The notes: a model not told the origin generated them from the letters alone. Shown: positions 8,283 through 18,061, numbered from the stretch's first letter. The stretch: DNA of 45,148 bases from Clostridiaceae bacterium (GCA_012521705.1 JAAYLX010000052.1:1-45148); one strand, 5' to 3'. Program-made: numbers and translations.

Positions 8283-10010
8283 ATGGCAAAACTTAAAAGA
8301 TTTATTTCATATTACAAACCATATAAGGGCATGTTCTTCATGGACATGTTCTGCGCTCTTATTCTTTCAGGAATTGATCTGGCGTTTCCTTACCTTGTTA
8401 ACTACCTGATGGATGAGGTATATGAGAAACGTCCCTATAACATGCTGCAGATCATTTTTCTTACGGGTGCGGGACTTCTTGTTCTGTACATAGTAAGATA
8501 TTTCTGCCAGTTATATATCACTTCTGCAGGGCATATCATGGGCGCACGGATGGAATCGGACATGAGGCGGGACCTTTTCAACCACCTGCAGAAACTGTCA
8601 TTTTCCTTTTATGACAATGCAAACACGGGAAAGTTAATGTCCCGCATTACCAACGACCTTTTTGATATTTCAGAGCTTGCCCACCATGGCCCTGAGGATA
8701 TTTTTATCTCTCTTGTCAAAATTGTGGGCGCGGTTATTATTATGTTTACAATGAATGTCAGGCTTACATTGATACTGCTTGCGCTGCTTTTGCTTATAAT
8801 AGTTTTTGCTGCCAGTTACAATATAAAAATGAGGGCTGTGTTTGCCGCCAACAGACAGAAAATTGCACTGGTAAATGCCCGGGTACAGGACAGCCTTGCC
8901 GGTATACGTGTTGTCAAGTCCTTTTCCAATGAGGAAATAGAAAGAATGAAGTTTGAGGACGGTAACAGGCAGTTTCTTGAAACCAAGGAAGACAGTTATA
9001 CCATTATGGGCAGGTTCTTTTCAGGAAACCAGATGATTCAGGGAATACTTTATCTCAGCGTACTTGTCATAGGAGGCTATTTCCTCAGTATCAACAGTAT
9101 CACCACCTCAAATCTGATAGCATATATACTGTTTATTAACGTATTTCTTAATCCTATAGACAAACTCGTGAACTTTACAGAACAGTTCCAGCGCGGCATG
9201 ACCGGATTTGACAGATTCCTTGAGATTTTGAATACCGAACCTGAGATTACTGACAGCCCCGACGCCGTCGAGCTTAAAGATGTGGAGGGGGAGATTCAGT
9301 TCCACAATGTCTCCTTCAGCTATAACGACAAGAATGATGTTTTGAGGAATATTAACCTGACAATTAAAAAAGGCCAGACAGTTGCCCTGGTAGGACCCTC
9401 TGGAGGCGGAAAGACAACTTTCTGCAGCCTTATTCCAAGGTTTTATGAGGTAAATGAGGGTTCTATAACAATTGACGGCAAAGATATCAGAAGTCTTACC
9501 CTTGATTCCCTGCGCAGGAATATCGGTATGGTTCAGCAGGACGTTTATCTGTTTACCGGCACTGTCAGGGACAATATTCTTTACGGTAAGCCTGACGCAA
9601 GCTATGAAGACGTCATCAGAGCCGCAAAACTTGCCAATGCCCACGACTTTATAATGGAACTTGAAAACGGCTATGATACCTTTATTGGGGAAAGAGGAGT
9701 AAAACTTTCAGGAGGCCAGAAGCAAAGAATTTCAATCGCAAGGGCATTTTTGAAGAATCCTCCCATATTGATACTGGACGAGGCAACTTCAGCTCTGGAC
9801 AATGAAAGCGAGAGGCTCATACAGGAATCCCTTGACGAACTTGCCAAAGGGCGTACAACCCTGATAATTGCCCACAGACTGTCAACCATAAAAAATGCTG
9901 ACAATATTGTTGTACTGACGTCAAACGGAATAGAAGAGCAGGGAACCCACCGGGAGCTCATGGAAAAAGGCGGGATTTATGCAACCCTGCACAAGGATAT
10001 TGGGTACTGA
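8283..10010 (+). CDS. ABC exporter: fused permease and ATP-binding protein (MsbA/LmrA-like)
   Basis: 575 residues, typical of a half-transporter that works as a homo- or heterodimer. The N-terminal 310 or so residues hold six hydrophobic membrane segments. The ATPase domain has Walker A VGPSGGGKTT near 370, signature LSGGQKQRISIARA near 474, Walker B ILILDEATSALD near 494 and the H-loop LIIAHRLSTI. All key residues are present. I chose the ATG at 8283 because TGAGGT lies 5-6 bases upstream; an ATG at 8271 would add MRYI without an SD. No second half-transporter is adjacent, so a homodimer is most likely. The substrate could be a lipid, peptide or drug and cannot be told from sequence. Confidence 0.92.
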   Translation: MAKLKRFISYYKPYKGMFFMDMFCALILSGIDLAFPYLVNYLMDEVYEKRPYNMLQIIFLTGAGLLVLYIVRYFCQLYITSAGHIMGARMESDMRRDLFNHLQKLSFSFYDNANTGKLMSRITNDLFDISELAHHGPEDIFISLVKIVGAVIIMFTMNVRLTLILLALLLLIIVFAASYNIKMRAVFAANRQKIALVNARVQDSLAGIRVVKSFSNEEIERMKFEDGNRQFLETKEDSYTIMGRFFSGNQMIQGILYLSVLVIGGYFLSINSITTSNLIAYILFINVFLNPIDKLVNFTEQFQRGMTGFDRFLEILNTEPEITDSPDAVELKDVEGEIQFHNVSFSYNDKNDVLRNINLTIKKGQTVALVGPSGGGKTTFCSLIPRFYEVNEGSITIDGKDIRSLTLDSLRRNIGMVQQDVYLFTGTVRDNILYGKPDASYEDVIRAAKLANAHDFIMELENGYDTFIGERGVKLSGGQKQRISIARAFLKNPPILILDEATSALDNESERLIQESLDELAKGRTTLIIAHRLSTIKNADNIVVLTSNGIEEQGTHRELMEKGGIYATLHKDIGY

Positions 10011-10104
10011 TTGTTCTAATTAAAATTTAATCTTTTTCATAGCTGTGCCTTATGGATTGGATATACAATATAAAACAATGATGGCCGAGGTTTGAGAGAA
10101 AGAT

Positions 10105-11805
10105 ATGAAAACAGTTTTGGTCGCAATAAACTCCAGGTACGAGCATGAAGGACTTGCCGTCTGGTACCTGAAGGCTTCATGCGAGCAACAGAATATGCCT
10201 GTAACTGTCCAGCAATATTCTATTAACGATAACAGCCAAAAAGTGTGGTCTTCCATACTGGAAGAACAGCCTGATATTGTGGCTTTTTCATGTTATATAT
10301 GGAACCGGAGGAACGTGCTGGATTTAATAGGCGATTTGAAAAAGGCATTGCCCCACAGTGCAATTGTTGTGGGAGGCCCTGAAGTCAGCTATGAAGAGGC
10401 TGAGACCGATTTTTATTCGGCCGGGGCGGATGTAGTTATCAAAGGCGAGGGAGAAAAAAAGCTTCCCGCTGTTTTAAAAACCATTGAAAACCAGGGCGTG
10501 GATGCCGCAAGAGAGCTCAGTGAAAACCTGAATTTATGTTCCGACCCTGTGGAATATATTTCTCCATTCTGCCAGGAGTACTTAAGCCGCATTAAGGGCA
10601 GGATTGCCTATATAGAGTCATCCAGAGGATGTCCTTACCGCTGTTCATATTGTCTTTCTTCAGAGAGCAGGGGCTGTACGTTCTTTCCTCTGGACAAGGT
10701 TCAGGAAGATCTTGAAGCCCTGGTGGACGCAGGTGCGAAGGTTGTCAAGTTTGTGGACAGGTCCTTTAATATTAATGAAACACACTCCCTTAAAGTATGG
10801 GATTTTATCCGGAAGTTTGAAGGACGGAATGTTACATTCCATTTTGAAATCAACCCGGACCGTCTGACAGATAAACAGATAGAGTGCCTTTTTTCCATGC
10901 CCAAAGGGCTCATACAGCTTGAAGCCGGTATCCAGTCTGTAAATCCAATGTCCTTAAAGGAAGTTTTTAGGGTAATGGATGTGGATCAGGCAATTGAAAA
11001 CCTTAAGCTTCTGGTACAGAAAAGGAATATCCATATTCATACCGACCTGATAGCAGGTTTGCCCTATGAAACCATGGAGTCCTTCATAGAAGCTTTTAAC
11101 AGGGTGTATGAGATAAAAGCCCATCACCTTCAATTAGGTTTTCTGAAGCTCATAAGAGGGACCAGAATCCGCCGTGAGGCAGAACTTCATGGCTATAAAT
11201 TCAGGGAATATCCTCCCTATGAGGTTATTGAAAATAAGTATATGAGTACCTTTGACATGCTGAGGCTAAAAGGGGTGGAGGAAGTCCTGGACCGCACTTA
11301 CAACTCGGGAAGGCTGATTAAAACCCTGGACTATTTGCTCCTGTATTTTTCATCCCCCTTTGAACTTTACGAGAGTCTTGCAAATTATATGAAAGAAAAG
11401 GGGCTTTTGTTCCAGCCGGTATCGGCGGAGAGGTTATTCAATACTGTGCGGAGCTTTGCTAAAAAAATTGAAGGAATGGACCTGCTTGCACTGGATTCGT
11501 ATCTCATACTGGATTATGCATCCTCTGTTAAAAATACGAATCTGCCGGATTTTATGAAGGACAGTGAAGTTGAGACCCCCGACTTACGGGAACTTTTGGA
11601 TCCATACCTTGAAGGCGGATGGAAAAAGGAATACAAGAAACGGTTTATGATTATTTCAGGATTCTTCCCGCAAAAAAAAGAAGAAGTTTTTAAGGGAATC
11701 AGGAATAGAATGTTAATAGATATGGCAGAAGTGTGTCCTGTTACCGGAAGGGCGCAAACAAAGCCATTTAAAAGTGCTCTTTACCCCTATATGAATAATG
11801 TGTAA
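10105..11805 (+). CDS. B12-binding-domain radical SAM protein with C-terminal DUF4080
   Basis: 566 residues. The N-terminus (residues 1-130) has the Rossmann-like cobalamin-binding fold seen in this class (VLVAINSRYEHEGLAVWYLK, then AFSCYIWN and VVGGPEVSYE). The radical SAM core carries CPYRCSYC, with the three cluster cysteines at 176, 180 and 183, preceded by YIESSRG. It runs through FEINPDRL, LIQLEAGIQS and HTDLIAGLPYE. The C-terminal 180 residues match what I recall as DUF4080. No DxHxxG cobalamin-binding motif is visible, so bound B12 is uncertain. The substrate is unknown. Its start is 94 bases after the exporter stop, without an obvious terminator between, so the two may be co-transcribed. 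Confidence 0.88.
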   Translation: MKTVLVAINSRYEHEGLAVWYLKASCEQQNMPVTVQQYSINDNSQKVWSSILEEQPDIVAFSCYIWNRRNVLDLIGDLKKALPHSAIVVGGPEVSYEEAETDFYSAGADVVIKGEGEKKLPAVLKTIENQGVDAARELSENLNLCSDPVEYISPFCQEYLSRIKGRIAYIESSRGCPYRCSYCLSSESRGCTFFPLDKVQEDLEALVDAGAKVVKFVDRSFNINETHSLKVWDFIRKFEGRNVTFHFEINPDRLTDKQIECLFSMPKGLIQLEAGIQSVNPMSLKEVFRVMDVDQAIENLKLLVQKRNIHIHTDLIAGLPYETMESFIEAFNRVYEIKAHHLQLGFLKLIRGTRIRREAELHGYKFREYPPYEVIENKYMSTFDMLRLKGVEEVLDRTYNSGRLIKTLDYLLLYFSSPFELYESLANYMKEKGLLFQPVSAERLFNTVRSFAKKIEGMDLLALDSYLILDYASSVKNTNLPDFMKDSEVETPDLRELLDPYLEGGWKKEYKKRFMIISGFFPQKKEEVFKGIRNRMLIDMAEVCPVTGRAQTKPFKSALYPYMNNV

Positions 11806-11842
11806 AATATAACTGATAAGACAGAAATGGGTGGTGAATTTA

Positions 11843-12496
11843 TTGAAGGCTTCGACATCGGGCAGATTAGTATCCATCCTCACAGGAATCGGAATTTTTC
11901 TGTTATTGCTGATTGTGACACGTATCGGTTCGCTTGCCTTTGTTGGAGGCGTATTAGCCTGGATTGTGGTATATTTGATCTCGTCGAAAAAAGAAAGAGA
12001 TGATACCTTGGTCTATGACGGAATAACAAGGGCGGACATAGCCGAAACCATAAAAATCGGGCGCCAGTTGACCATGGGGATGCGCCGTGCCGTACAAAGG
12101 CTTACCCAAATGGAAATAAGGCAGGAAGTCGAGGACTTGTGCCGGATAGCCGAATCCATGTTTGAAATGCTGAAAAGGGATCCCAAAGATATTCGCATTG
12201 TCAAGCAGTTTGTCAGCCATTACCTTGAACCAACCAACAAGATAATTAATAAATATGCCGAGCTGGCAACAATTAGGCCAATGCCTGCCGACGCCATAGA
12301 GACACTTGAGAGGACCGAGAAGTCCCTTAAGAATATCAGGGAAACATTCTTAAAGCAGAAAGAAAAAATGCTCAGTAATGACGTTATTGACCTGGATACC
12401 GAGATAAAAGTGTTTGAAACACTTGCCAATAATATAACAAATACTTCGGGCAAAAATGAAAAAGATAAAACATACCAGAGTAAAAATGGTGTATAA
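11843..12496 (+). CDS. XpaC-family membrane-anchored protein
   Basis: 217 residues. Two hydrophobic segments lie in the first 45 residues (VSILTGIGIFLLLLIVTR and LAFVGGVLAWIVVYLI), followed by a cytosolic helical domain with VEDLCRIAESMFEMLKRDP and FVSHYLEPTNKIINKY. These match the XpaC family, named for 5-bromo-4-chloroindolyl phosphate hydrolysis, though a true hydrolase role is doubtful. I chose the TTG at 11843 because GGTGGTGA lies 5 bases upstream; a GTG at 11831 has no SD. It is followed after 42 bases by a TelA-family gene, the usual pairing in Firmicutes, which suggests a joint role in envelope stress or anion/antibiotic resistance. Confidence 0.82.
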   Translation: MKASTSGRLVSILTGIGIFLLLLIVTRIGSLAFVGGVLAWIVVYLISSKKERDDTLVYDGITRADIAETIKIGRQLTMGMRRAVQRLTQMEIRQEVEDLCRIAESMFEMLKRDPKDIRIVKQFVSHYLEPTNKIINKYAELATIRPMPADAIETLERTEKSLKNIRETFLKQKEKMLSNDVIDLDTEIKVFETLANNITNTSGKNEKDKTYQSKNGV

Positions 12497-12538
12497 TAAA
12501 CAGGAATAATTTAGAAAATCATTTTTGGAAAGGTATGA

Positions 12539-13663
12539 ATGCAAATGGAAGGTCAGGTTCAAAACTCTCCTCAGAACGTAGTAAATACTGCCGTTGACAA
12601 TTATGACGTTAACAAATGGAATGAAATGTCACCCGAAGAAAGACAGAAGGTTCTTGACATACCTTCTCAAATTGATATATCGGACTCCCAGAGCGTTATA
12701 CAGTACGGGAGTCTTGCTCAGAGTGACATATCCAAATTTTCCGACGCCATACTGGACCAGATAAGGGCCAAGGACAGCGGCGAAGTTGGAGACGTACTTA
12801 ATAGCCTTCTTAACAAGGTACAGGAAGTAGATATTGATGAGCTGGATATGAATAAAAAAGGCTTTTCCTTGTCCAGAATGTTCGGAGGCTTTAAGAGGGA
12901 AGCCCAGAAATTTATTTCCCGCTATGATAAAATCAGTGTCCAGATTGAAAAGATTATTGACCAGCTTGACAGGGCAAAACTCCAGCTAATTCGTGATATT
13001 ACAACCCTTGACACCATGTATGAGAAGAATCTTGAATACCTTGACCAGCTTGACATGTATATTATGGCGGGCACTCTAAAACTAAAAGAGCTCAATGACA
13101 AAGTATTACCCGAGCTTAAGGAAAAGGCAACCAGATCCGGGGATGCGGTTGACGCGCAGAGAGTCAAGGACATGGCAGAGCTGATCTCACGTTTTGAGAA
13201 AAAGATTCACGATCTTAAACTCAGCCGTATGATTGCCATCCAGACCGCGCCTCAAATCCGACTGATTCAGAGCAACGACCAGACACTGGTGGAAAAAATC
13301 CAGAGCTCCATAATGAATACCATACCCCTTTGGAAGAACCAGATTTCCATAGCAATTACAATGCTTCGCCAGCAGGCTGCCCTGAAACTCCAAAGGGATG
13401 TGACAAATGCGACCAATGAACTTTTGGCGCGGAATTCTGAAATGCTCAAAACAAGTTCAATTGATATAGCCCGCGAGAATGAGAGGGGAATTGTTGATAT
13501 TGAGACTCTGAAGAAGGTTAACCAGGATCTCATTGAAACTCTGGAAGAGACTCTCAGTATCCAGCAGGAAGGCCGTCAGAAAAGATTGCAGGCAGAGGCT
13601 GAATTGCGGAACATGGAAAACGACCTTAAACGGAAACTCCTTGAACTCAAGGACAGGGTATGA
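12539..13663 (+). CDS. TelA/KlaA-family toxic-anion-resistance-like protein
   Basis: 374 residues, cytosolic, almost entirely helical and rich in coiled-coil heptads. Family blocks include GGFKREAQKFISRYDKISVQ near 115, IRDITTLDTMYEKNLEYLD near 150, and AIQTAPQIRLIQSNDQTLVE near 230. The family is named for tellurite resistance but is widespread in bacteria that meet no tellurite, usually beside an XpaC gene as here. GGAAAGG stands 6 bases before the ATG at 12539. A terminator follows at 13741. The biochemical activity is not known. Confidence 0.88.
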   Translation: MQMEGQVQNSPQNVVNTAVDNYDVNKWNEMSPEERQKVLDIPSQIDISDSQSVIQYGSLAQSDISKFSDAILDQIRAKDSGEVGDVLNSLLNKVQEVDIDELDMNKKGFSLSRMFGGFKREAQKFISRYDKISVQIEKIIDQLDRAKLQLIRDITTLDTMYEKNLEYLDQLDMYIMAGTLKLKELNDKVLPELKEKATRSGDAVDAQRVKDMAELISRFEKKIHDLKLSRMIAIQTAPQIRLIQSNDQTLVEKIQSSIMNTIPLWKNQISIAITMLRQQAALKLQRDVTNATNELLARNSEMLKTSSIDIARENERGIVDIETLKKVNQDLIETLEETLSIQQEGRQKRLQAEAELRNMENDLKRKLLELKDRV

Positions 13664-13740
13664 CGAATATTTAATAATCAGACCATGTGAATGACTAATT
13701 CTGTTTTAGGTTTATATAATATTTTCAGATTGATATAAAT

Positions 13741-13773
13741 TAAACAGCTCCTGCATTATGCAAAGAGCTGTTT
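13741..13773 (+). terminator. Terminator after telA-like gene
   Basis: Perfect arms AAACAGCTC / GAGCTGTTT with a 14-base loop, followed by TTC ATG TTT. Confidence 0.65.
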
Positions 13774-13810
13774 TCATGTTTAAATATGTATTAAATAAGA
13801 GGTATATATC

Positions 13811-14635
13811 TTGGCAGCGATTGACAGGGAAAAGTTGTTGAACTACGCAAAAACAGAAGAGGACAGGCTCTTTGTCGCAAAACTGGCAGATAAAATCCAT
13901 AAATCCGGGAAAGGGTATCTGGTATATACAAATTTTCTTGACCCTCACCAGAGGATGCTCGCCAGAAAAATATTCCGGGAGCTTAACCAGCCCTTTGTAT
14001 TTGACGGCGGATATTCGGATGCCGAAAGGGTGGTGGCTTTTCTGATTCCCGGCTATATGGAATCTGACGGGGAAGACCCCCTTGATACAGTCAGGAATGA
14101 TGAGAATTACCCTGTTTCTGTTGTGCAGGCACAGTACAGCAGGAACCGATTCTCACAGGAACTGACCCACAGGGACTTTTTGGGGGCAATCATGAACCTG
14201 GGGATTAAGAGGGAGAATTTTGGTGACATTTTAGTACACCATGATTTTGCCCAGATTGTCACATTTCCGGAAATAGCTTCATATCTTGAAAGAAACCTCG
14301 CGAGAGTGGGACGGACCGAGGTGGATGCCAGAATTGTTCCAACCTCCGAAATTGTCCTGCCCTCAATGAAAGCTGAAGAAAAGACTGTTACAGTGGCATC
14401 ATTAAGACTTGATGCGGTGGTTGCTGAAGGATACAATATCTCCCGCACTAAGGCCGCGGAATATATCAAGGCCGGAAAAGTGTTTCTGGACTTTGAAGAA
14501 TGCATGAGTGCATCAGAACCTGTTGACGCCGGGAATGTTATATCTTTGAGGGGAAAGGGCAGAATAATATTGGACAGCATTGGAGACAAGTCCAGAAAAA
14601 ACAGGATTTTTATTAGAATAAAAAGACTGGTCTGA
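13811..14635 (+). CDS. ylmH: YlmH-family S4-domain RNA-binding protein
   Basis: 274 residues, starting at a TTG with AAGAGG about 8 bases upstream; no other start is better placed. The N-terminal two thirds carries the YlmH fold, with NFLDPHQRMLARKIFRE, YPVSVVQAQYSR, REFLGA-like HRDFLGAIMNLGI and DILVHHDFAQI. An S4 RNA-binding domain ends the protein (LRLDAVVAEGYNISRTKAAE, then GKVFLDFEE and ISLRGKGR). In Bacillota ylmH usually lies in the sepF-ylmG-ylmH-divIVA-ileS cluster. Here ileS follows directly but divIVA is missing, and a DivIVA-like gene sits at 34.3 kb. As I recall, recent work links the family to ribosome-associated quality control. Confidence 0.88.
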   Translation: MAAIDREKLLNYAKTEEDRLFVAKLADKIHKSGKGYLVYTNFLDPHQRMLARKIFRELNQPFVFDGGYSDAERVVAFLIPGYMESDGEDPLDTVRNDENYPVSVVQAQYSRNRFSQELTHRDFLGAIMNLGIKRENFGDILVHHDFAQIVTFPEIASYLERNLARVGRTEVDARIVPTSEIVLPSMKAEEKTVTVASLRLDAVVAEGYNISRTKAAEYIKAGKVFLDFEECMSASEPVDAGNVISLRGKGRIILDSIGDKSRKNRIFIRIKRLV

Positions 14636-14728
14636 TTTTTGTCGTCCATAATAGGACAATTTTTGGGACATGGAATTTGAAATACCGGATACTACCGGTT
14701 ACGGCCCAAAAAGAACAAACGCTAAACC

Positions 14729-14758
14729 TTGACACAAGAAGGCAATAAGGAATATAAT
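14729..14758 (+). promoter_or_regulatory. Sigma-A promoter for the T-box/ileS transcript
   Basis: TTGACA and TATAAT separated by 18 bases, with transcription expected to start near 14765, just upstream of the T-box. Both hexamers are perfect. Confidence 0.85.
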
Positions 14759-14794
14759 TTTTAAAGTACTGATGAAAATATTTGCAATTTTAAA

Positions 14795-15061
14795 TGCAAT
14801 GATCGGACGAGTAGGATCATTTTGGTCTTGCAGAGAGCGGGAATTGCTGGAACCCCGCAGAACAGATGATCTGAAGATCAGCCGTGAGCAGCAGCCTGAA
14901 CGGGAGAAATTGGCTTTACAATTTCGTACTTATTAAGGTGTGCCGGCGTAGGACCGTTAATCCTTAAAGCGACAACAACCGACTTCTGTGGTTTGTTGTA
15001 AGTTGGGTGGTACCGCGGAAATGCAACCTTTCGTCCCATGTACGGACGGAAGGTTTTTTTA
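14795..15061 (+). promoter_or_regulatory. T-box riboswitch, isoleucine-type, controlling ileS
   Basis: The leader senses uncharged tRNA and allows readthrough into ileS. The invariant T-box TGGGTGGTACCGCGG is at 15004-15018. The terminator (AACCTTTCGTCC / GGACGGAAGGTT plus a T-run) spans 15025-15061. Stem I carries the GAGTAG internal-loop motif at 14809-14814 and an AGAGAG apical motif at 14832-14837. On the 3' side of the specifier loop, the sequence after GAAG offers ATC at 14877-14879 followed by A, an isoleucine codon. The specifier is my hand fold; a second ATC at 14869-14871 appears to be paired. The gene downstream is IleRS, which agrees. Confidence 0.93.
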
Positions 15062-15134
15062 CGTGTGGTTGTACATAAGACAATTAATTATAAATAAAGG
15101 TTAGAGTTTGATATAAAAAGAAAGGAATGATACC

Positions 15135-17900
15135 ATGTCAGTCGATTACGGCAAAACTTTGAATTTGCCTAAGACCGATTTTCCTATGAGGGGTGGACTT
15201 CCCCAGAAAGAGCCAGAAATGCTCAGAGAGTGGGAAGAAAAAGATCTTTATAAAAAGCGTCTTGACCGCAACAGAAATACCGGTAAAAAGTTTGTTCTCC
15301 ATGACGGCCCTCCCTATGCCAACGGAGGCATTCACTTGGGAACTGCGCTCAATAAAGTATTGAAAGATATTATTATAAGATATTATGACATGAAAGGTTA
15401 TTATACACCTTATATTCCAGGCTGGGACACCCATGGCCTTCCTACCGAGCAAAAGGCCATAAAGGAACTCGGGCTTAACCGCCATGAGGTTGATCCTGTA
15501 GTCTTCCGCCAGGCCTGCGAAAAAATAGCCATGAAGTACCTGGACATCCAGCGCGAATCCTTCAAACGCCTTGGCGTCATGGGTGACTGGGATAATCCGT
15601 ATATAACCCTTAAGCCTGAATTTGAGGCAAAGCAGATAGAAGTTTTCGGTAAAATGGCTGAGTTGGGCTGCATTTACAAAGGAATGCGCCCCGTGTACTG
15701 GTGTTCTTCCTGCGAGACCGCTCTTGCCGAAGCTGAAATTGAGTACCAGGAAGACCACGGCAACTCCATTTATGTCAAATTCCCTGTAAGAGATGACAAG
15801 GGCAAGCTCAAGGGAATAGTTGAAAGCCTTGATAACCTGTATGTGGTTATCTGGACAACCACAACCTGGACCCTTCCCGGAAACCTTGCCATATCATTGA
15901 ACCCGGAATTCATCTATGTAGTGGTCGAAGCTAACGGCGAGCGCTATATTATGGCCAAGGACCTCACTGAAAAAGTCATGAAAAATGCCGGAATTGAAGA
16001 ATACAAGATTCTTGGCGAAATCATGGGCAGCGAACTTGAGTATGTGGTTTGCCGCCATCCTTTCCTGGACCGTGACTCCCTTGTCATAGTTGGCGACCAT
16101 GTAACTCTTGATGCCGGTACCGGTTGTGTCCATACTGCTCCCGGCCATGGTGCAGAGGACTTTGAAGTATGCAAGAAATACCCTGAGATAGGAATTGTAA
16201 CTCCTGTTGACAATAAAGGTCATATGACAAAGGAAGCAGGCCAGTTTGCAGGACTGTTTTACAAGAAAGCAAATACTGCCATCCTTGAAGAACTGAAAAA
16301 TTCCGGCATGCTTTTTGCCGAAGAAGAAATAACCCACCAGTATCCTCACTGCTGGAGATGTAAGGACCCAATCATTTACCGTGCGACAGAACAGTGGTTC
16401 ATCTCCATTGACAAATTCAGGGACAAGGCTCTCAATGCCATAAAAGAAGTGCGCTGGATACCCGGCTGGGGCGAAGAAAGAATCTCAAAAATGGTAGAGG
16501 ACAGAAGTGACTGGTGTATCTCCCGTCAGCGTATCTGGGGTGTGCCCATACCTATCTTCTACTGCAAAGAATGTGGCAAGGAAATTATCAACAATGAAAC
16601 TATAGAAGCCGTTAAGAACCTGTTTGCAAAAGAGGGCTCAAATGCCTGGTTCAAATATGATGCATCCGAAATTCTTCCTGAAGGTTATACCTGCGAATGC
16701 GGCTGCAAAGAGTTCAGAAAAGAGACTGACATTATGGACGTCTGGTTTGACTCAGGTTCCAGCCACGCAGCCGTTGCAGAGACTAACCCGGAATTGGGAT
16801 GGCCTGTTGATATGTACCTTGAAGGCAGCGACCAGCACAGAGGATGGTTCCAGTCCTCCCTGCTCACCGCTACCGCAGTGAAGGGAAGAGCGCCCTACAA
16901 GGAAGTTCTGACCCACGGATATGTTGTTGACGGACAGGGCAGAAAGATGAGTAAATCCCTTGGCAACGGTATTGACCCGATGGATGTTTGCAACCAGTAC
17001 GGCGCAGATATCCTTCGTCTGTGGGTTGCTTCCAGCGATTACAAGGTGGATATCCGCATATCCAATGACATATTGAAACAGCTCTCTGAAAGCTACAGAA
17101 AAATCAGAAACACTGCAAGGTTCATTCTTGGTAATATCTATGATTTCGACCCCGACAAGGACAGCCTTGCATACAACGAGCTTGAAGAAATTGATAAATG
17201 GGCATTATTAAGGCTTAACCAGCTGGTTGAGAGAATTGAGAAGTCCTATTCGGAATACGAATTCCATACCATGCTCCATGCTATTCACAACTTCTGTGTT
17301 GTAGACATGAGCAGCTTCTACCTGGATGTAACCAAGGACAGAATGTACGCTTCAAGGCCGGATGACAAGGCTCGCCGTGCAGGACAGACAACCATGTATA
17401 TTATTCTTGACACCCTTACAAGGCTTCTGGCTCCTGTTCTTGCCTTCACCGCCGAAGAGGTATGGAAGTACCTGCCCCATAAGGACGGGGACAATACTGA
17501 AAGCGTAATGCTCAACGACTGGCCGGTTGTGAAGCCCGAATACTACAACAAGGAGCTGGAGGAAAAATGGGATAAGCTTCTTGAGGTTCGTGACATTGTT
17601 CTCAAGGCTCTTGAAGACGCAAGAAACAAGAAGCTTATAGGACAGTCCCTGCAGGCCAAAGTTGTATTGAAGGTTAACGGAAAAGACTTAAGTTTCCTGA
17701 ATGAAAACAAAGATATTCTTAATTTGATATTTATTACTTCCCAGACCGAAATTACCGAGTCTGACAATGCAGAAATCGAAGTAGAGGTGCTTCCGGCAGA
17801 CGGTGAAAAATGTGAACGTTGCTGGGTTTACTCCGAAACTGTGGGCAGCGACCATGAACATCCTACACTTTGTGACCGCTGCAGTGCCGCAGTAAAATAA
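15135..17900 (+). CDS. ileS: Isoleucyl-tRNA synthetase
   Basis: 921 residues, the length of the bacterial class with a C-terminal zinc site. It charges tRNA-Ile with isoleucine using ATP. The HIGH-type motif is GGIHLGTA around residues 65-72, the editing-domain block YVVIWTTTTWTLPGNLAI is present, KMSKS is at 604-608 and DVWFDSGSSHAAV lies near 535. The C-terminal zinc-binding cysteines are in CERCWVYSE and CDRC (about 893-917). The ATG at 15135 has AAAGGAATG upstream. It is controlled by the T-box and promoter just upstream and ends at a strong terminator. It shows no oddities. Confidence 0.98.
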   Translation: MSVDYGKTLNLPKTDFPMRGGLPQKEPEMLREWEEKDLYKKRLDRNRNTGKKFVLHDGPPYANGGIHLGTALNKVLKDIIIRYYDMKGYYTPYIPGWDTHGLPTEQKAIKELGLNRHEVDPVVFRQACEKIAMKYLDIQRESFKRLGVMGDWDNPYITLKPEFEAKQIEVFGKMAELGCIYKGMRPVYWCSSCETALAEAEIEYQEDHGNSIYVKFPVRDDKGKLKGIVESLDNLYVVIWTTTTWTLPGNLAISLNPEFIYVVVEANGERYIMAKDLTEKVMKNAGIEEYKILGEIMGSELEYVVCRHPFLDRDSLVIVGDHVTLDAGTGCVHTAPGHGAEDFEVCKKYPEIGIVTPVDNKGHMTKEAGQFAGLFYKKANTAILEELKNSGMLFAEEEITHQYPHCWRCKDPIIYRATEQWFISIDKFRDKALNAIKEVRWIPGWGEERISKMVEDRSDWCISRQRIWGVPIPIFYCKECGKEIINNETIEAVKNLFAKEGSNAWFKYDASEILPEGYTCECGCKEFRKETDIMDVWFDSGSSHAAVAETNPELGWPVDMYLEGSDQHRGWFQSSLLTATAVKGRAPYKEVLTHGYVVDGQGRKMSKSLGNGIDPMDVCNQYGADILRLWVASSDYKVDIRISNDILKQLSESYRKIRNTARFILGNIYDFDPDKDSLAYNELEEIDKWALLRLNQLVERIEKSYSEYEFHTMLHAIHNFCVVDMSSFYLDVTKDRMYASRPDDKARRAGQTTMYIILDTLTRLLAPVLAFTAEEVWKYLPHKDGDNTESVMLNDWPVVKPEYYNKELEEKWDKLLEVRDIVLKALEDARNKKLIGQSLQAKVVLKVNGKDLSFLNENKDILNLIFITSQTEITESDNAEIEVEVLPADGEKCERCWVYSETVGSDHEHPTLCDRCSAAVK

Positions 17901-17931
17901 AGGGATAAAAACAGTATACAATACAAAATCG

Positions 17932-17976
17932 GGCTGTTGCGCCGCCAATGGTGGTGCACAGCCTTTTTTGTTTTTT
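17932..17976 (+). terminator. Terminator after ileS
   Basis: GGCTGT at the 5' base pairs with ACAGCC, and GCGCCGCC pairs with GGTGGTGC through wobbles with one bulged T. A run of T's follows. Confidence 0.8.
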
Positions 17977-18011
17977 GAGAGTAACCCTGAAACCCGGTGA
18001 TTATCTTCTCC

Positions 18012-18039
18012 TTTACCTGTGAATAAATAATTGTATAAT
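18012..18039 (+). promoter_or_regulatory. Probable promoter for the tandem ABC-like gene
   Basis: TTTACC and TATAAT are separated by 16 bases and lie 75 bases before the gene start, after the ileS terminator. The -35 is imperfect. Confidence 0.5.
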
Positions 18040-18061
18040 ATATTTGAGAGGCTGTAATCTG

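Noticed and set aside
15138..15758. 206-codon minus-strand ORF inside ileS
   Set aside because: It is the antisense shadow of the conserved HIGH domain of IleRS and has no SD.
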